A stretch of 64,000 nucleotides of DNA from Nereocystis luetkeana. Taxonomy: Eukaryota > Sar > Phaeophyceae > Laminariales > Laminariaceae. Below, in pieces: positions 36,801 through 43,394 of this stretch (position 1 is the first letter of the stretch; each line of letters begins with the position of its first letter). Both the position numbers and the translations under genes were made by a program. Below the pieces are notes generated by a model. It was not told the DNA's origin. It did not search any database and was given only the letters and a program-made list of their open reading frames with translations. The stretch covers positions 1,426,001 through 1,490,000 of the forward strand of contig JARUPZ010000024.1 in assembly GCA_031213475.1 (NCBI GenBank). The letters are read 5' to 3'.

Positions 36801-39800
36801 CCAATATTTTTCCAATCCCGTTAATAGTATGTATACGCACATATGTTCTCAAGTTTAGTCCTGGCCGAGGGACTGCCCCAGCGTGTTTCCGAACCTTTTT
36901 TTGCTAAGGTTTCATTTTTTACCAAGGAACTGCCCCAGTATGATATATTTCCGAGGCCGTTTCTATTATATATATTGTCTTCTAGCGGAGGGGCTGTCCC
37001 AGTATATGTCCACTCCCGTTTGTGTTACTGTTTTTCCTGCCACCCGACAATATGTACCATGAGCTAAAACATCTAATTACATATAAGCACTCCGAAAAAA
37101 GAAAACCATGGGGAAAAAAAGAGCCCTCTGCACAAAGTCTAACGTGGAAAAAAGAGCCCTCTGCACAAAGTCTAACTCCTCTCTGTACCTTCTTCAGGCT
37201 TGAGGTCTATCTATCCTATTCATTTTGCTATCCTTGATCCTTCCTTCTCATCACGCTCTCTCGTTTTGTATTGTGAACATTATGCCGCATTCGTATTCGA
37301 CAGCTTTACTTCTGACTAAGGAACTGCTCTCCAGTATATTTCCAATCCCACTTGCACTCTCCAGGATAAAGTTACTGCTATTTGTTTATCCTTGTTTTGT
37401 TCGTTCTTCCTCTAGCATTATTGGGATTTTTGCTCGTTCGGTTGCACGAAACCGTTTTTTTTTCCTCACAACCGGGTTTCGGGTATGAAGTGTACAGTTT
37501 TCTGCTGTGACGAGCCTGAGAAAAAATCAACCTGTGGCGCATTAATCGGAAAATAAGTCCAAGTATTGGAGCTCATAACTACAAACCAGGAAATGTATCT
37601 GCCCCTGATTCATCCACAGATCATGCGATAGGAATCCATCTGATCTATCTGAATTGTCTGGCTCCATCCAAACGACGCAGGACCACATCCCGGTGAACCC
37701 AGTCGACGCCGACCCCCCTCAACCTACTACTGCAGCAACGACGGAACCTCCCTCCACCAACATCGTCAACAATATGTGCAGCTCATACGTGTAAATCAGG
37801 AATGTGTCCGCCCCGAAGTATCTAGATCATGCAAGATGGGGATCACTCTGATCTACCTGAATTGTCCCGTGCTACCCAAAAATTGCGCAGGACTACATCC
37901 CGGTGAACACGGTCGACGAAGACTCGCTCAAGCTACCGACGGAACCGCCCTCCATCAAAGTACTGGGATTCGTCCCCTCGTCCACGATCGCGAGGCATCT
38001 GTACATGGACGACACTTTCGTGCTGCTGCCCGAGCCGGGCAGCAAGCAGGCTTTGGGAGCGATCACCAGCCTTACCCGGGCCATGCGCAACTTAGACCAG
38101 GTACTTTCAATTTTTGTTCGTTTGTCGCGACAGTTTTTTGCGGTGGTTTGGTGCGCCTCTATACGGTGCGAGCAGAGGGGGATGGCGTGGCATCCCTCTC
38201 CGACAACCGGTTTTCACGCTTTTACTACGTAGTGTTGAAGGTCGATATCGGAATCGGGCTCGACACGATAGACACACATTGACACGAACAATCGTATTCG
38301 ATATGAAACGGATATTTGATACGCCGACGGTTTCATCTATCCAGTATCTGCTTAAAAATTACGGGGATTCCAGGTGGTGGGGGACAAACCGCGTTCGATA
38401 CGTATTAATGGGATACATCGAAAGTCCGATATTTTGGATACATCGAAATTTTCGATACGATATCAACACTAGTGTTCACTGCTGCCAACATGGCCTCCCT
38501 CTATTTTCAAGTAGTTTGAAACCCAAAATAATTTTGGACCAGGTAATTGTTTTGTTTCTGTTCGTTGTTGCTGTTTGTTTTATTGCGGTTTATCGCGGCT
38601 CTTCGAGGTGCGGACAGAGGGTGACGGCTTGGCGTCTCTGCGACAACCGGTGTTTTACTGCTGGAAAAAAGCAGATCCCCCTCTCCAATTCAAAACAGTT
38701 TGGAACCCAAAACAATGATCCTACGAGTAGTTCCAAGTGGTTCGGTGCCGAAATTTAGGTGAACGGGTGAAGCCACCTTAGCCTGTGTCGTGGTCCACGC
38801 TCTGGAGTGTAGATCGACGCGCGCATAGATCGGCGGCTTTTTATGCGATATCATACTGTAGAGGAAGAACAGCTACATTCTATGATTTTGTCGCCACGAA
38901 GGAGACTAGACCGAGAGGGCTAGGATGGTCCTCACGCTGAAGCCCTGATTTGCTCATCTGCGATACGGCTCCCAAGTATTACAAATACGCACCCAATGCC
39001 TAGATTCTGGTAATTTTCCGCCATTTCAAGGCATTGCACGGTAGGGACACCACTTTTTTGGCTCTGTATTTTTCTGCCCGGTTGAGGTCCGCAGGCGAGC
39101 AACTATGTACCGGCTACTGTGAAGGTATTACCTACTGAGCTAGATGTACGGTTACAAGACCGATCGATTACCTATCACAGGGTGACCCTTGTAACGTTCC
39201 CCCTCCCTCTAAGCGGCGGGATATTTGGGGCGTCGGTGCCGTATACGGCCGTACGCTGACCTACCCGCTTCGTTTCAATACGTGGGGAACCAGGGAGATG
39301 TATGCTTTTAGAGACGCACGCGCAAGCGCTTCTTCTATAGAAGAAACGTTCTAAGTGAGATTCGAACCCGTGTCCTGCCGACGACGCCATATGTGAAGGC
39401 AATACCTACTGAGCTATAGGGTAGAAGACCGATCGATTACCCAGCCCAGGGTAATCCTTATAACACTGTCCCTAAGTACACATCTCCCTGATCCCCCAGG
39501 TATTGAAACGAAGCGGGTAGGTCAGGGTACGGCCGTATACCGTACCGACGCTGCAAATATCCCGCCGTTCAGAGGGGGGGACAGTGTTATAAGGATTACC
39601 CTGGGCTGGGTAATCGATCGATATTTTACCCCTATGGCTCAGTAGGTAACACCTTCACGTAGTATGATACTTTTACTACTGAAGTATGCCTGGTTGATGT
39701 TTCATGACTACTACTGCTGTAGCGCGTAGAACTACTGCTGTCTCGTCGAGTTTGTGCCGACAAATGTCTTCGAAGTAATTTTTTTGGGTGAAGTATTGAG

Positions 39801-40850
39801 CTCCTCGCGATGCCTGGTTGGTGTTTCATGACTACTGTAGCGCGTAGAGCTACTGTTTGTCGATCGAGTTTTGCGCGGACAAACGTCTTCGAAGTCACGT
39901 TATGGGTGAAGTATTGAGCTCCTCGCGAAAAGAGCTCAGGAAATCAGGCAACAAGGCACCACCCCTCTGTTAGGTGACAGTGCCCCTATTCCAAGGCAAT
40001 ACCAAACATGTGCGTGGATGTGTGGCGTCGTTGTCTAGTTTTTTTTTGGCCGTTTTTAGGGGGCTGGTGTTGCTGGTGTCGGTGCTTGGTGTTGGTATTC
40101 GTGGTGGTTGTTGTTGTGGTGTGAAGGGCGTTGGTGATGATGGCGTTGAATAGTTGGTACCTGTTGTTTACGCTGTGTATCTTTTGGTCCGATTTTCGTC
40201 ATTGATTCTTCTTCGGTATGTAGGCGTCTTTTCTTTTTTTTTAATTTATTATTTGCCTTCTGACAATTATTATTATTATTATTTTCTTGCCTTCCGACAA
40301 TGTGCAGCATGATCTTCAACATTGATCACTCATCATTATTATTTTCATTATTATTAGTAGGATCATTAGTATTGGCATGACCTTCAACGTTGATCACACT
40401 CACATGTAAGCACTCATTTCGTGGAAACCACAGAACAGCATTTTTTGTGTAATTATCGTATTTGCCATCAGGCAACCGTCAGTGTAGAGCGCTTTTGTTC
40501 CAATCATATACCATCCACATGTAAAAGGGAATCCAGAATCCAATGTGACTTTAGACATAAATGTTACCAATCAAAAACATGAACACTTGACGAAACTATG
40601 TAGACCATAGCTAACTGTAGATCCCCGTATGAATTATCTTTGTTGTTGATACTTTTTTGCTAATGCTCTTGTACGCAACCCCCACCCCCAGGTCGCCGCC
40701 GTTCGCTTCGTCAGGAGAAAGGCCGCCGAACCGTGGCTGGGCATCCTACTTCCGGACCCCACCGGTCCCGCAACAAAGCATCGCTTCCTCTTTCAGAAAA
40801 TCCCTTGCAGTGAGGACATTCGCGACTACACCTTCCCCTCCTTTTCTAAG
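15630..40850 (+). CDS. XRCC5: Ku80 (XRCC5-like) DNA-end-binding subunit, 5' part
   Basis: Eleven exons: 15630-15672, 21848-21927, 22542-22645, 25195-25335, 28726-28906, 30224-30409, 31004-31050, 33644-33777, 35963-36021, 37891-38100 and 40692-40850. They join in phase to 1344 bases (448 codons). All acceptors are CAG and all donors GT. Ku80 pairs with Ku70, encircles broken DNA ends and recruits the non-homologous end-joining machinery in the nucleus. The N-terminus (MAGKEAIVFLVDCN) and the segments HELGVVLFG, GDLLDAMVVGLHMI and ARHVYLLTDAATP match the vWA domain. KVDLLVGTKLTLHCR, VDFENQVKGYRYGQ, IKVLGFVPSS and AVRFVRRKAAEPWLGILLPD match the beta-barrel. The arm and C-terminal domain are missing, so the 3' exons lie beyond intron 11, which would exceed 23 kb, or the gene is truncated. 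Confidence 0.9.
17719..17819 (+). mobile_element. MITE family 2, copy A
   Basis: About 100 bp with inverted ends ACGGGGGACCATAGTTAGTA and its complement near 17800-17819 (TTTACTATGGTCCCCCG). The interior is AT-rich (CACAAAAACCTATATATTTC). Three more copies lie at 18129, 18508 and 26099. Confidence 0.8.
18129..18229 (-). mobile_element. MITE family 2, copy B
   Basis: Same termini (ACGGGGGGCCATAGTGAATA ... GATCCCCCGT), with the interior reversed relative to copy A. It directly abuts a family 3 hairpin element. Confidence 0.75.
18234..18298. mobile_element. hairpin element family 3, copy a
   Basis: Inverted arms TCCCGTTTGGGGGACGAACT and its complement (GTTTGTCCCCATAACGGGAC) flank a short AT-rich centre. 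This family recurs throughout the window. Confidence 0.75.
18396..18473. repeat. (TAG)n microsatellite, about 26 units
   Basis: Uninterrupted TAG repeat. It creates spurious poly-Tyr and poly-Thr reading frames on the minus strand. Confidence 0.95.
18508..18608 (+). mobile_element. MITE family 2, copy C
   Basis: Nested inside the family 4 element. Its interior nearly matches copy A (CACAAAAACCTATATATTTA) and it ends TTTACTATGGTCCCCCGT. Confidence 0.8.
21848..21927 (+). CDS. XRCC5: Ku80 exon 2
   Basis: Acceptor tgcttcag. The first two bases complete Arg with the exon 1 base. The exon then reads SMAGHMELTRKAIRVLMVQK and onward to SKQ before gtgagc. This is the first helix of the vWA domain. 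Confidence 0.8.
22060..22420. repeat. tandem repeat in Ku80 intron 2, about 110-bp period, three units
   Basis: Units contain AGCCGTCAAGGARCTCCCTA and CCTTGACGGRTCAAACCTA in register (near 22150-22260, 22260-22350 and 22350-22410). The CGTCAAGG / CCTTGACG pair makes each unit self-complementary. Just upstream, 21980-22060 resembles the end of the element at 43395. Confidence 0.65.
22542..22645 (+). CDS. XRCC5: Ku80 exon 3
   Basis: Acceptor ccttgcag. Reads HELGVVLFGLPELETFNKLN and onward to ELC plus AT, with donor gtgagg. It splices directly to exon 4, giving Met across the junction. The ELGVVLFG strand is a Ku80 hallmark. Confidence 0.85.
22962..23053. mobile_element. hairpin element family 3, copy b
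   Basis: Outer arms CCCTTTTAGAACCGCCGTCC and GGGACTGCAGTTCCAAAAGG are inverted, as are the inner arms (GACAAACCACTTAGAATTTG / GAGTGGTTTGCCCCC). Confidence 0.8.
24381..24568 (-). mobile_element. inverted-repeat element family 4, copy 2
   Basis: Inverted copy of the right part of 18368-18870: it contains CTGTGCCAAGCGATTTCC, the complement of the 18740 region, and repeated CCGGCAC motifs. Ends GTAAGGGTCCCTCTATGGTG and AAGAGGGGCCACTGCTGTG are inverted. Confidence 0.65.
24602..24714. mobile_element. hairpin element family 3, copy c
   Basis: Arms AACCCTTTTAAGACTGCAGT and the complement near 24690-24712. The centre is enlarged by two TATTAATA motifs compared with other copies. Confidence 0.75.
24850..25080 (+). 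pseudogene. decayed tandem copy of Ku80 exon 4 and its upstream intron
   Basis: Aligns to 25090-25250. Intron part: GGGCCGTCTGCTCGATTATC versus GGGCCGCCTGCTTGTTTATC. Exon part: CTCGACATGGGTAGCGTCCA versus CTCGACAAGGGCGGCGTGGA. It keeps a possible acceptor (gcagcag) and about 18 open codons (LDMGSVHLLREVEGID), then runs into a poly-C tract, so the exon is incomplete and has no donor. Confidence 0.75.
25195..25335 (+). CDS. XRCC5: Ku80 exon 4
   Basis: Acceptor tgcgcgcag, donor gtgagc. Reads LDKGGVDVLRKVEGIDVPDL and onward through GDLLDAMVVGLHMIRSRTIK. This is the central vWA segment, diagnostic for Ku80. Confidence 0.9.
25376..25480 (+). pseudogene. decayed copies of the exon 4 3' end and donor region
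   Basis: Two partial repeats of the exon 4 end follow the exon. GGGCTGCACATACGTGAGCG (25381-25400) lacks the middle of the exon tail. GTCGGGCTGCTACACAGTCG plus GAGGACCTTCGAAAAGTCAG (25428-25461) matches the exon end with substitutions. Weaker echoes of the donor-proximal intron (AGCGCCCC ... GCGTTTGCTA) recur near 25610, 26915 and 27345. Confidence 0.6.
26099..26199 (-). mobile_element. MITE family 2, copy D
   Basis: Ends ACGGGGAACCATAGTAAATT and ATTCAATATGGTCCCCCGTA are inverted. The interior orientation matches copy B. It lies in Ku80 intron 4. Confidence 0.75.
27828..28642. repeat. minisatellite in Ku80 intron 4, 28-30 bp period, about 27 units
   Basis: Consensus near CTGCCTCGAAAGATCTAGGT plus CATAACTG. 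Units in the centre are the most uniform. Two units carry TA-bounded 7-bp insertions (27949-27957 and 28344-28352). There is no unique-spacer pattern, so it is not CRISPR-like. Confidence 0.95.
28726..28906 (+). CDS. XRCC5: Ku80 exon 5
   Basis: Acceptor ttcacgcag completes Lys, then reads KYARHVYLLTDAATPVEGAS to KQEAGAE, with donor gtggga. It holds the last strands of the vWA domain (YLLTDA, CKLHFVGLGVE). Confidence 0.9.
29690..29893 (-). repeat. dispersed repeat family 5, inverted copy
   Basis: Reverse complement of 36100-36305: GCATTGTAGGGATGCGAGGG and CGGTTCTTAGTAGGATGCAG have exact or near-exact partners there. A further partial copy is at about 29205-29235 (ACTACGGCCATGCATGAGAT). Confidence 0.75.
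30224..30409 (+). CDS. XRCC5: Ku80 exon 6
   Basis: Acceptor ctggtcag. Reads AGTGDAEEGG, then VVKEQNEKMLASVAAATSGT and onward to GEVTR. Donor gtgtga at 30410 keeps phase 0 with exon 7; the better-looking gtgagg two bases later would break the frame. This is the vWA to beta-barrel transition. Confidence 0.8.
30540..30895. repeat. (ATTG)n microsatellite, imperfect
   Basis: GATTGATTGATTG runs with interruptions, most regular at 30838-30886. It produces a spurious NQSINQSI-type frame on the minus strand. Confidence 0.9.
31004..31050 (+). CDS. XRCC5: Ku80 exon 7
   Basis: Acceptor cttgccag. Reads SKVDLLVGTKLTLHC plus AG, with donor gtatgt. This is the first strands of the beta-barrel (compare the G-D-L-x-x-G-x-x-L pattern of Ku80 proteins). 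Confidence 0.8.
31800..31944. repeat. 71-bp tandem duplication
   Basis: Two essentially identical copies of TATTAATACTATTAAATATT ... CACTAATTGGGCCC lie side by side in Ku80 intron 7. Confidence 0.9.
32656..32748. mobile_element. hairpin element family 3, copy d
   Basis: AACCCTATTAGGACTGCAGC at one end and GGGACTGCGGTTCTAAAATA at the other. The inner arms GGGGACAAACTACTT / GTGGTTTGTCCTC are inverted. Confidence 0.8.
33644..33777 (+). CDS. XRCC5: Ku80 exon 8
   Basis: Acceptor gagggcag completes Arg. Reads FFKKTDTGLKQSLKKESIAS and onward to VRVDKTYRDP plus G, with donor gtatcg. Lies in the beta-barrel. Confidence 0.85.
34076..34225. repeat. minisatellite, first block, in Ku80 intron 8
   Basis: Units of about 21-27 bp, ACGACTTGTCCAGTAATGTT. 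The array is interrupted by about 700 bp of unrelated sequence and resumes at about 34925. Confidence 0.85.
34925..35560. repeat. minisatellite, second block, in Ku80 intron 8
   Basis: Same unit as the first block, about 25 variable copies of CTTGTCCAGTAATGTTTATG. It contains TA-bounded 7-bp insertions at 35044-35052 and 35320-35328. Confidence 0.9.
35963..36021 (+). CDS. XRCC5: Ku80 exon 9
   Basis: Acceptor gagagcag completes Glu. Reads MPEVEVDFENQVKGYRYGQ, with donor gtgcgg. ENQVKGYRYG is a conserved Ku80 signature before the bridge region. Confidence 0.9.
36100..36305 (+). repeat. dispersed repeat family 5, direct copy
   Basis: Inverted counterpart of 29690-29893. It is preceded at about 36091 by TGTACTCGATAGGAGAGATG, which matches the fragment at 29205-29240. 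No coding content. Confidence 0.75.
36331..36452. repeat. 60-bp perfect tandem duplication
   Basis: Two identical copies of GGTGTAGGCACTTCCAGAGA ... CCTTTTGGGTTGTGG. Confidence 0.95.
37565..37774 (+). pseudogene. decayed tandem copy of the Ku80 exon 10 5' half with its intron end
   Basis: Aligns with 37775-37990. The intron part (CTATCTGAATTGTCTGGC versus CTACCTGAATTGTCCCGT), the acceptor (gacgcag at 37680) and the exon start (GACCACATCCCGGTGAACCC versus GACTACATCCCGGTGAACAC) all match. Insertions disrupt the frame and a TAA follows, so it is a dead exon. Confidence 0.8.
37891..38100 (+). CDS. XRCC5: Ku80 exon 10
   Basis: Acceptor attgcgcag, donor gtactt. Seventy codons, including DYIPVNTVDEDSLKL and IKVLGFVPSSTIARHLYMDD, to RAMRNLDQ. 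The VLGF(V/C)xSS motif is typical of the Ku80 core. Confidence 0.9.
38530..38665 (+). pseudogene. decayed copy of the Ku80 exon 10 3' end and donor-proximal intron
   Basis: TTGGACCAGGTAATTGTTTT repeats the real exon end and donor (TTAGACCAGGTACTTTCAAT at 38092-38111). The following sequence (GAGGTGCGGACAGAGGGTGA ... GCGACAACCGG) matches 38165-38205. Only the last few codons are represented. Confidence 0.7.
39100..39160 (-). repeat. tRNA-like SINE head fragment, minus strand
   Basis: On the minus strand TAGCTCAGTAGGTAATACC is a Pol III A-box-like sequence. The B-box side is not preserved. Confidence 0.5.
39352..39425 (-). repeat. tRNA-derived SINE head, minus strand
   Basis: The minus strand reads TATAGCTCAGTAGGTATTGC (A-box) and, about 35 bases on, CACGGGTTCGAATCTCAC (B-box). 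Spacing fits a tRNA, but the acceptor stem does not pair convincingly, so I call a SINE head and not a functional tRNA. Confidence 0.6.
39428..39625. mobile_element. perfectly palindromic-ended foldback unit
   Basis: About 43 bases at 39430-39472 (CGATCGATTACCCAGCCCAG ...) are the exact reverse complement of 39582-39624 (... CTGGGCTGGGTAATCGATCG). The part between (39478-39580) is itself an inverted counterpart of 39195-39310 (GAAACGAAGCGGGTAGGTCA versus TGACCTACCCGCTTCGTTTC). A + strand A-box (TATGGCTCAGTAGGTAACAC) begins just beyond at 39632. Confidence 0.8.
39688..39930. repeat. about 120-bp tandem duplication
   Basis: GCCTGGTTGATGTTTCATGA ... GTGAAGTATTGAGCTCCTCG occurs twice, at about 39688 and 39811. 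The first copy has an extra TACTGC at 39713. Confidence 0.85.
40692..40850 (+). CDS. XRCC5: Ku80 exon 11
   Basis: Acceptor cacccccag, donor gtgggc. Reads VAAVRFVRRKAAEPWLGILL and onward to CSEDIRDYTFPSFSK. Matches the Ku80 segment just before the C-terminal arm. It is the last exon I can identify. Confidence 0.9.
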
Positions 40851-41190
40851 GTGGGCCATCGAGGGCTCCAGCTATAACCCCTAGAGGACTGCATGCACTC
40901 ATGTTTTGGGGACAAAATACTTGAATTTAAAGTAGTGTCAGATTTACTGTGTATATGTATGTGTGTGCGGTAGTATTGCAGCCTGTGGGAGTATTTGCCC
41001 ACACTTATTCCAGCGCAATATTGGGTATGTACCTGGTATGTATGTGATGTAGGGTACGAGTGACAGAGTATATATGTACGCGACATGTTATTATGTGTAG
41101 AAGAACGCCCTATTTATAACAGTCTGGGATTTATAACACAGTCTGGGGTTTTTGGCGAATCGGGGAGGAGAAACAAAAAAAAACTTGGTG

Positions 41191-41287
41191 AAACTCCAGT
41201 CCCGTTTTGGGGACAAACCAGTCAAATTCCTAGTGAGTTGTTCCCAATTGTCCCGAAAACGAGACTGACTGCAGGCCTAAAAGGGTT
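41191..41287. mobile_element. hairpin element family 3, copy e
   Basis: CTCCAGTCCCGTTTTGGGGA and the complement GTCCCGAAAACGAGACTGAC. It is duplicated as part of the larger unit (second copy 42513-42609). Confidence 0.75.
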
Positions 41288-42033
41288 ACGAATTTCAGAC
41301 TTTGTTTTTTGTTTTTGTTTCACGTGAGAATTTACATGTCAGCTACACGCGTGAGTGTACCCTAAAGAAAAAAAACTTCATGACGGGGTTTTCAAAAATT
41401 GTTCCCCTACCTCGTGGTGCATTTATACGATTAGTGCATACCAGGTTCCTGGTAGGCAATATTACTGCTGCGTGCCGTCTTTTTGCATCATCGATTGCGA
41501 GAGTAGCTGTATACGGGGCCGATTGAAAAAAAAAAAACCTTCTGCAGAAGAAGAGCGTCTCAGGTCGTGTGCTGTGCTGTATACCGGTATACTGGTATAC
41601 CTGTGGTAGTCGTTGGTGGCTTTGCTGCTGTGCTGCTGTGCTGGTGGTTGTTGTTGTGGATCCATCGTTTTTGTCGTTTTGTTTTATTCCAACTCACCAC
41701 TAATAAGTGTGCGTGTGGTTGTACTCACAGGTACTATACAGCAGTAGTACGCACCCGTACGAGTGCATGTACGAACTATAATACGGAGTACTATTCATGC
41801 TACTGCTGTTGTAGTGTGCTTACTGAATGGTCTATATTCCAGCCAGTATATATTCGAAGTACATGCGAGTATATGTGGCGCACAGTAGGCGTGGGTACGT
41901 ACAGCCGGTACATCGTAAAGGTGTGACCGAAACTGCTGCTGTCGAAATGCTTGCTATTAATAGTTCAAATGGTTTATTTCTTACTTCAAATGACGGATTG
42001 GTGCAGTCCATATGTCCAGCTGAAATATTGTAG

Positions 42034-42045
42034 AATATATATTTG
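42034..42045 (+). promoter_or_regulatory. TATA-like element of U2 copy 1
   Basis: AATATATATTTG lies about 25-36 bases before the U2 5' end, and is conserved at the same distance in the second copy (48512-48523). Confidence 0.5.
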
Positions 42046-42069
42046 TGACGCCTCGATGGTCCTTCAATC

Positions 42070-42247
42070 ATACCTTCTCGGCCTTTGGCTAAGATCATGT
42101 GTAGTATCTGTTCTAATCAGTGTGAAAACTGATTGACACTCATCGAGTGTCATTTTCACACCTGTTTTTGAAATTGCCGGGGTTTAGCGCTGCTTGCAGT
42201 GTTCCGGCTGGATTTCCTCGGTATTTCGCTACCGCCTTGTGAGGTCC
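42070..42247 (+). ncRNA. U2 spliceosomal snRNA, copy 1
   Basis: The 5' end reads ATACCTTCTCGGCCTTTGGC, followed by the branch-point-pairing region TGTGTAGTATCTGTTCT (GTAGTA at 42101-42106). Stem-loop IIa (ATCAGT/ACTGAT, 42116-42133) and IIb (GACACTC/GAGTGTC, 42135-42151) are perfect. A Sm-like site (GTTTTTGA) is at about 42163. Stem-loop III (GCGCTGC/GCAGTGT) and a 3' stem-loop (CGGTA/TACCG inside GGA..CCTC/GAGG..TCC) follow. U2 base-pairs with the intron branch site in the spliceosome. All key elements are intact, so it may be functional. Confidence 0.92.
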
Positions 42248-42839
42248 GTCCCCTCGGGGACAAACAACACCAGCACCACTCCAAAACCACACACCCGCGC
42301 GACTTCACATCACCGCCGCCGAGCACCAGGCACCCTTCCACAAACTTATGTGCATCTGGAGATTGAAGGTGTTTTCTGTTTTTGGTCTACTCGTCACGAA
42401 AAAATGCATGTTTAGTGTCCCGACATGTTATTATGTGTAGAAGAACGCCCTTTTTATAACAGTCTGGGGTTTTTGGCGAATCGGGGAGGAGAAACAAAAA
42501 AAAACTTGGTGAAACTCCAGTCCCGTTTTGGGGACAAACCAGTCAAATTCCTAGTAAGTTGTTCCCAATTGTCCCGAAAACGAGACTGACTGCAGGCCTA
42601 AAAGGGTTACGAATTTCAGACTTTGTTTTTTGTTTTTGTTTCACGTGAGAATTTACATGTCAGCTACACGCGTGAGTGTACCCGAAAAAAAAAAAAACTT
42701 CATGACGGGGTTTTCAAAAATTGTTCCCCTACCTCGTGGTGCATTTATACGATTAGTGTATACCAGGTTCCTGGTAGGCAATATTATACTGCTGCGTGCC
42801 GTCTTTTTGCATCATCGATTGCGAGAGCTGTGTAGAAGC

Positions 42840-43182
42840 CGGTCGCCCCGGTGGTTCAAGTGGTTAACCTCGAATTCTACTTGTTTGAGTCCTGGGTTCG
42901 AGCCCTAGGAGGGTCGGACTTTGACTTTATTTGCAAAAATAAAAAAAGGGATTCAATTGTTGAGAGCGCCTTGCAGCGTGGGTAGGCACAATTCGATGCG
43001 AGTCGACGAGGGAAGAAAAGGCTGAAATCTTCTCGCGATAAAAAATGAAGGCACGTACCGTAGCGGGAAGGGGGGAGAAGAGCCTGCTATGTGACCCCGG
43101 ATCTGAGTTACGAGTTGGAAGGAGAGAGAGAAGATGTGCGAAGATAATAAATGGGATGAGAAAAAAAAAAAAAAAAAAAAAA
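42840..43182 (+). mobile_element. tRNA-derived SINE with poly(A) tail
   Basis: The head contains an A-box-like GTGGTTCAAGTGGTTAACC and a B-box GGTTCGAGCCC with tRNA spacing (42850-42905). A 240-bp body follows and it ends in A23 (43160-43182). The interrupted sequence is recovered by comparison with 41500-41516. The tRNA-like part does not fold into a good acceptor stem. Confidence 0.75.
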
Positions 43183-43394
43183 ACGGGGCCGATTGAAAAA
43201 AAAAAAACCTTCTGCAGAAGAAGAGCGTCTCAGGTCGTGTGCTGTGCTGTATATACTGGTATACCTGGTAGTCGTTGGTGGCTTTGCTGCTGTGCTGCTG
43301 TGCTGGCGGTTGTTGTTGTGGATCCATCGTTTTTGTCGTTTTGTTTTATTCCAACTCACCACTAATAAGTGTGCGTGTGGTTGTACTCACAGGT

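Larger units (their letters stand above)
41081..42420 (+). repeat. 1.34-kb tandem duplication, intact upstream copy
   Basis: Begins CGACATGTTATTATGTGTAG and ends at TTTAGTGTCCCG. The same sequence restarts at 42421 with over 95% identity. It contains a family 3 hairpin element (41191-41287), short microsatellite-like tracts and a U2 snRNA gene. Confidence 0.9.

Noticed and set aside
42842..42917. Functional tRNA gene
   Set aside because: A- and B-box-like sequences are present, but the acceptor and D stems do not pair properly. The poly(A) tail and empty site show it is a SINE.
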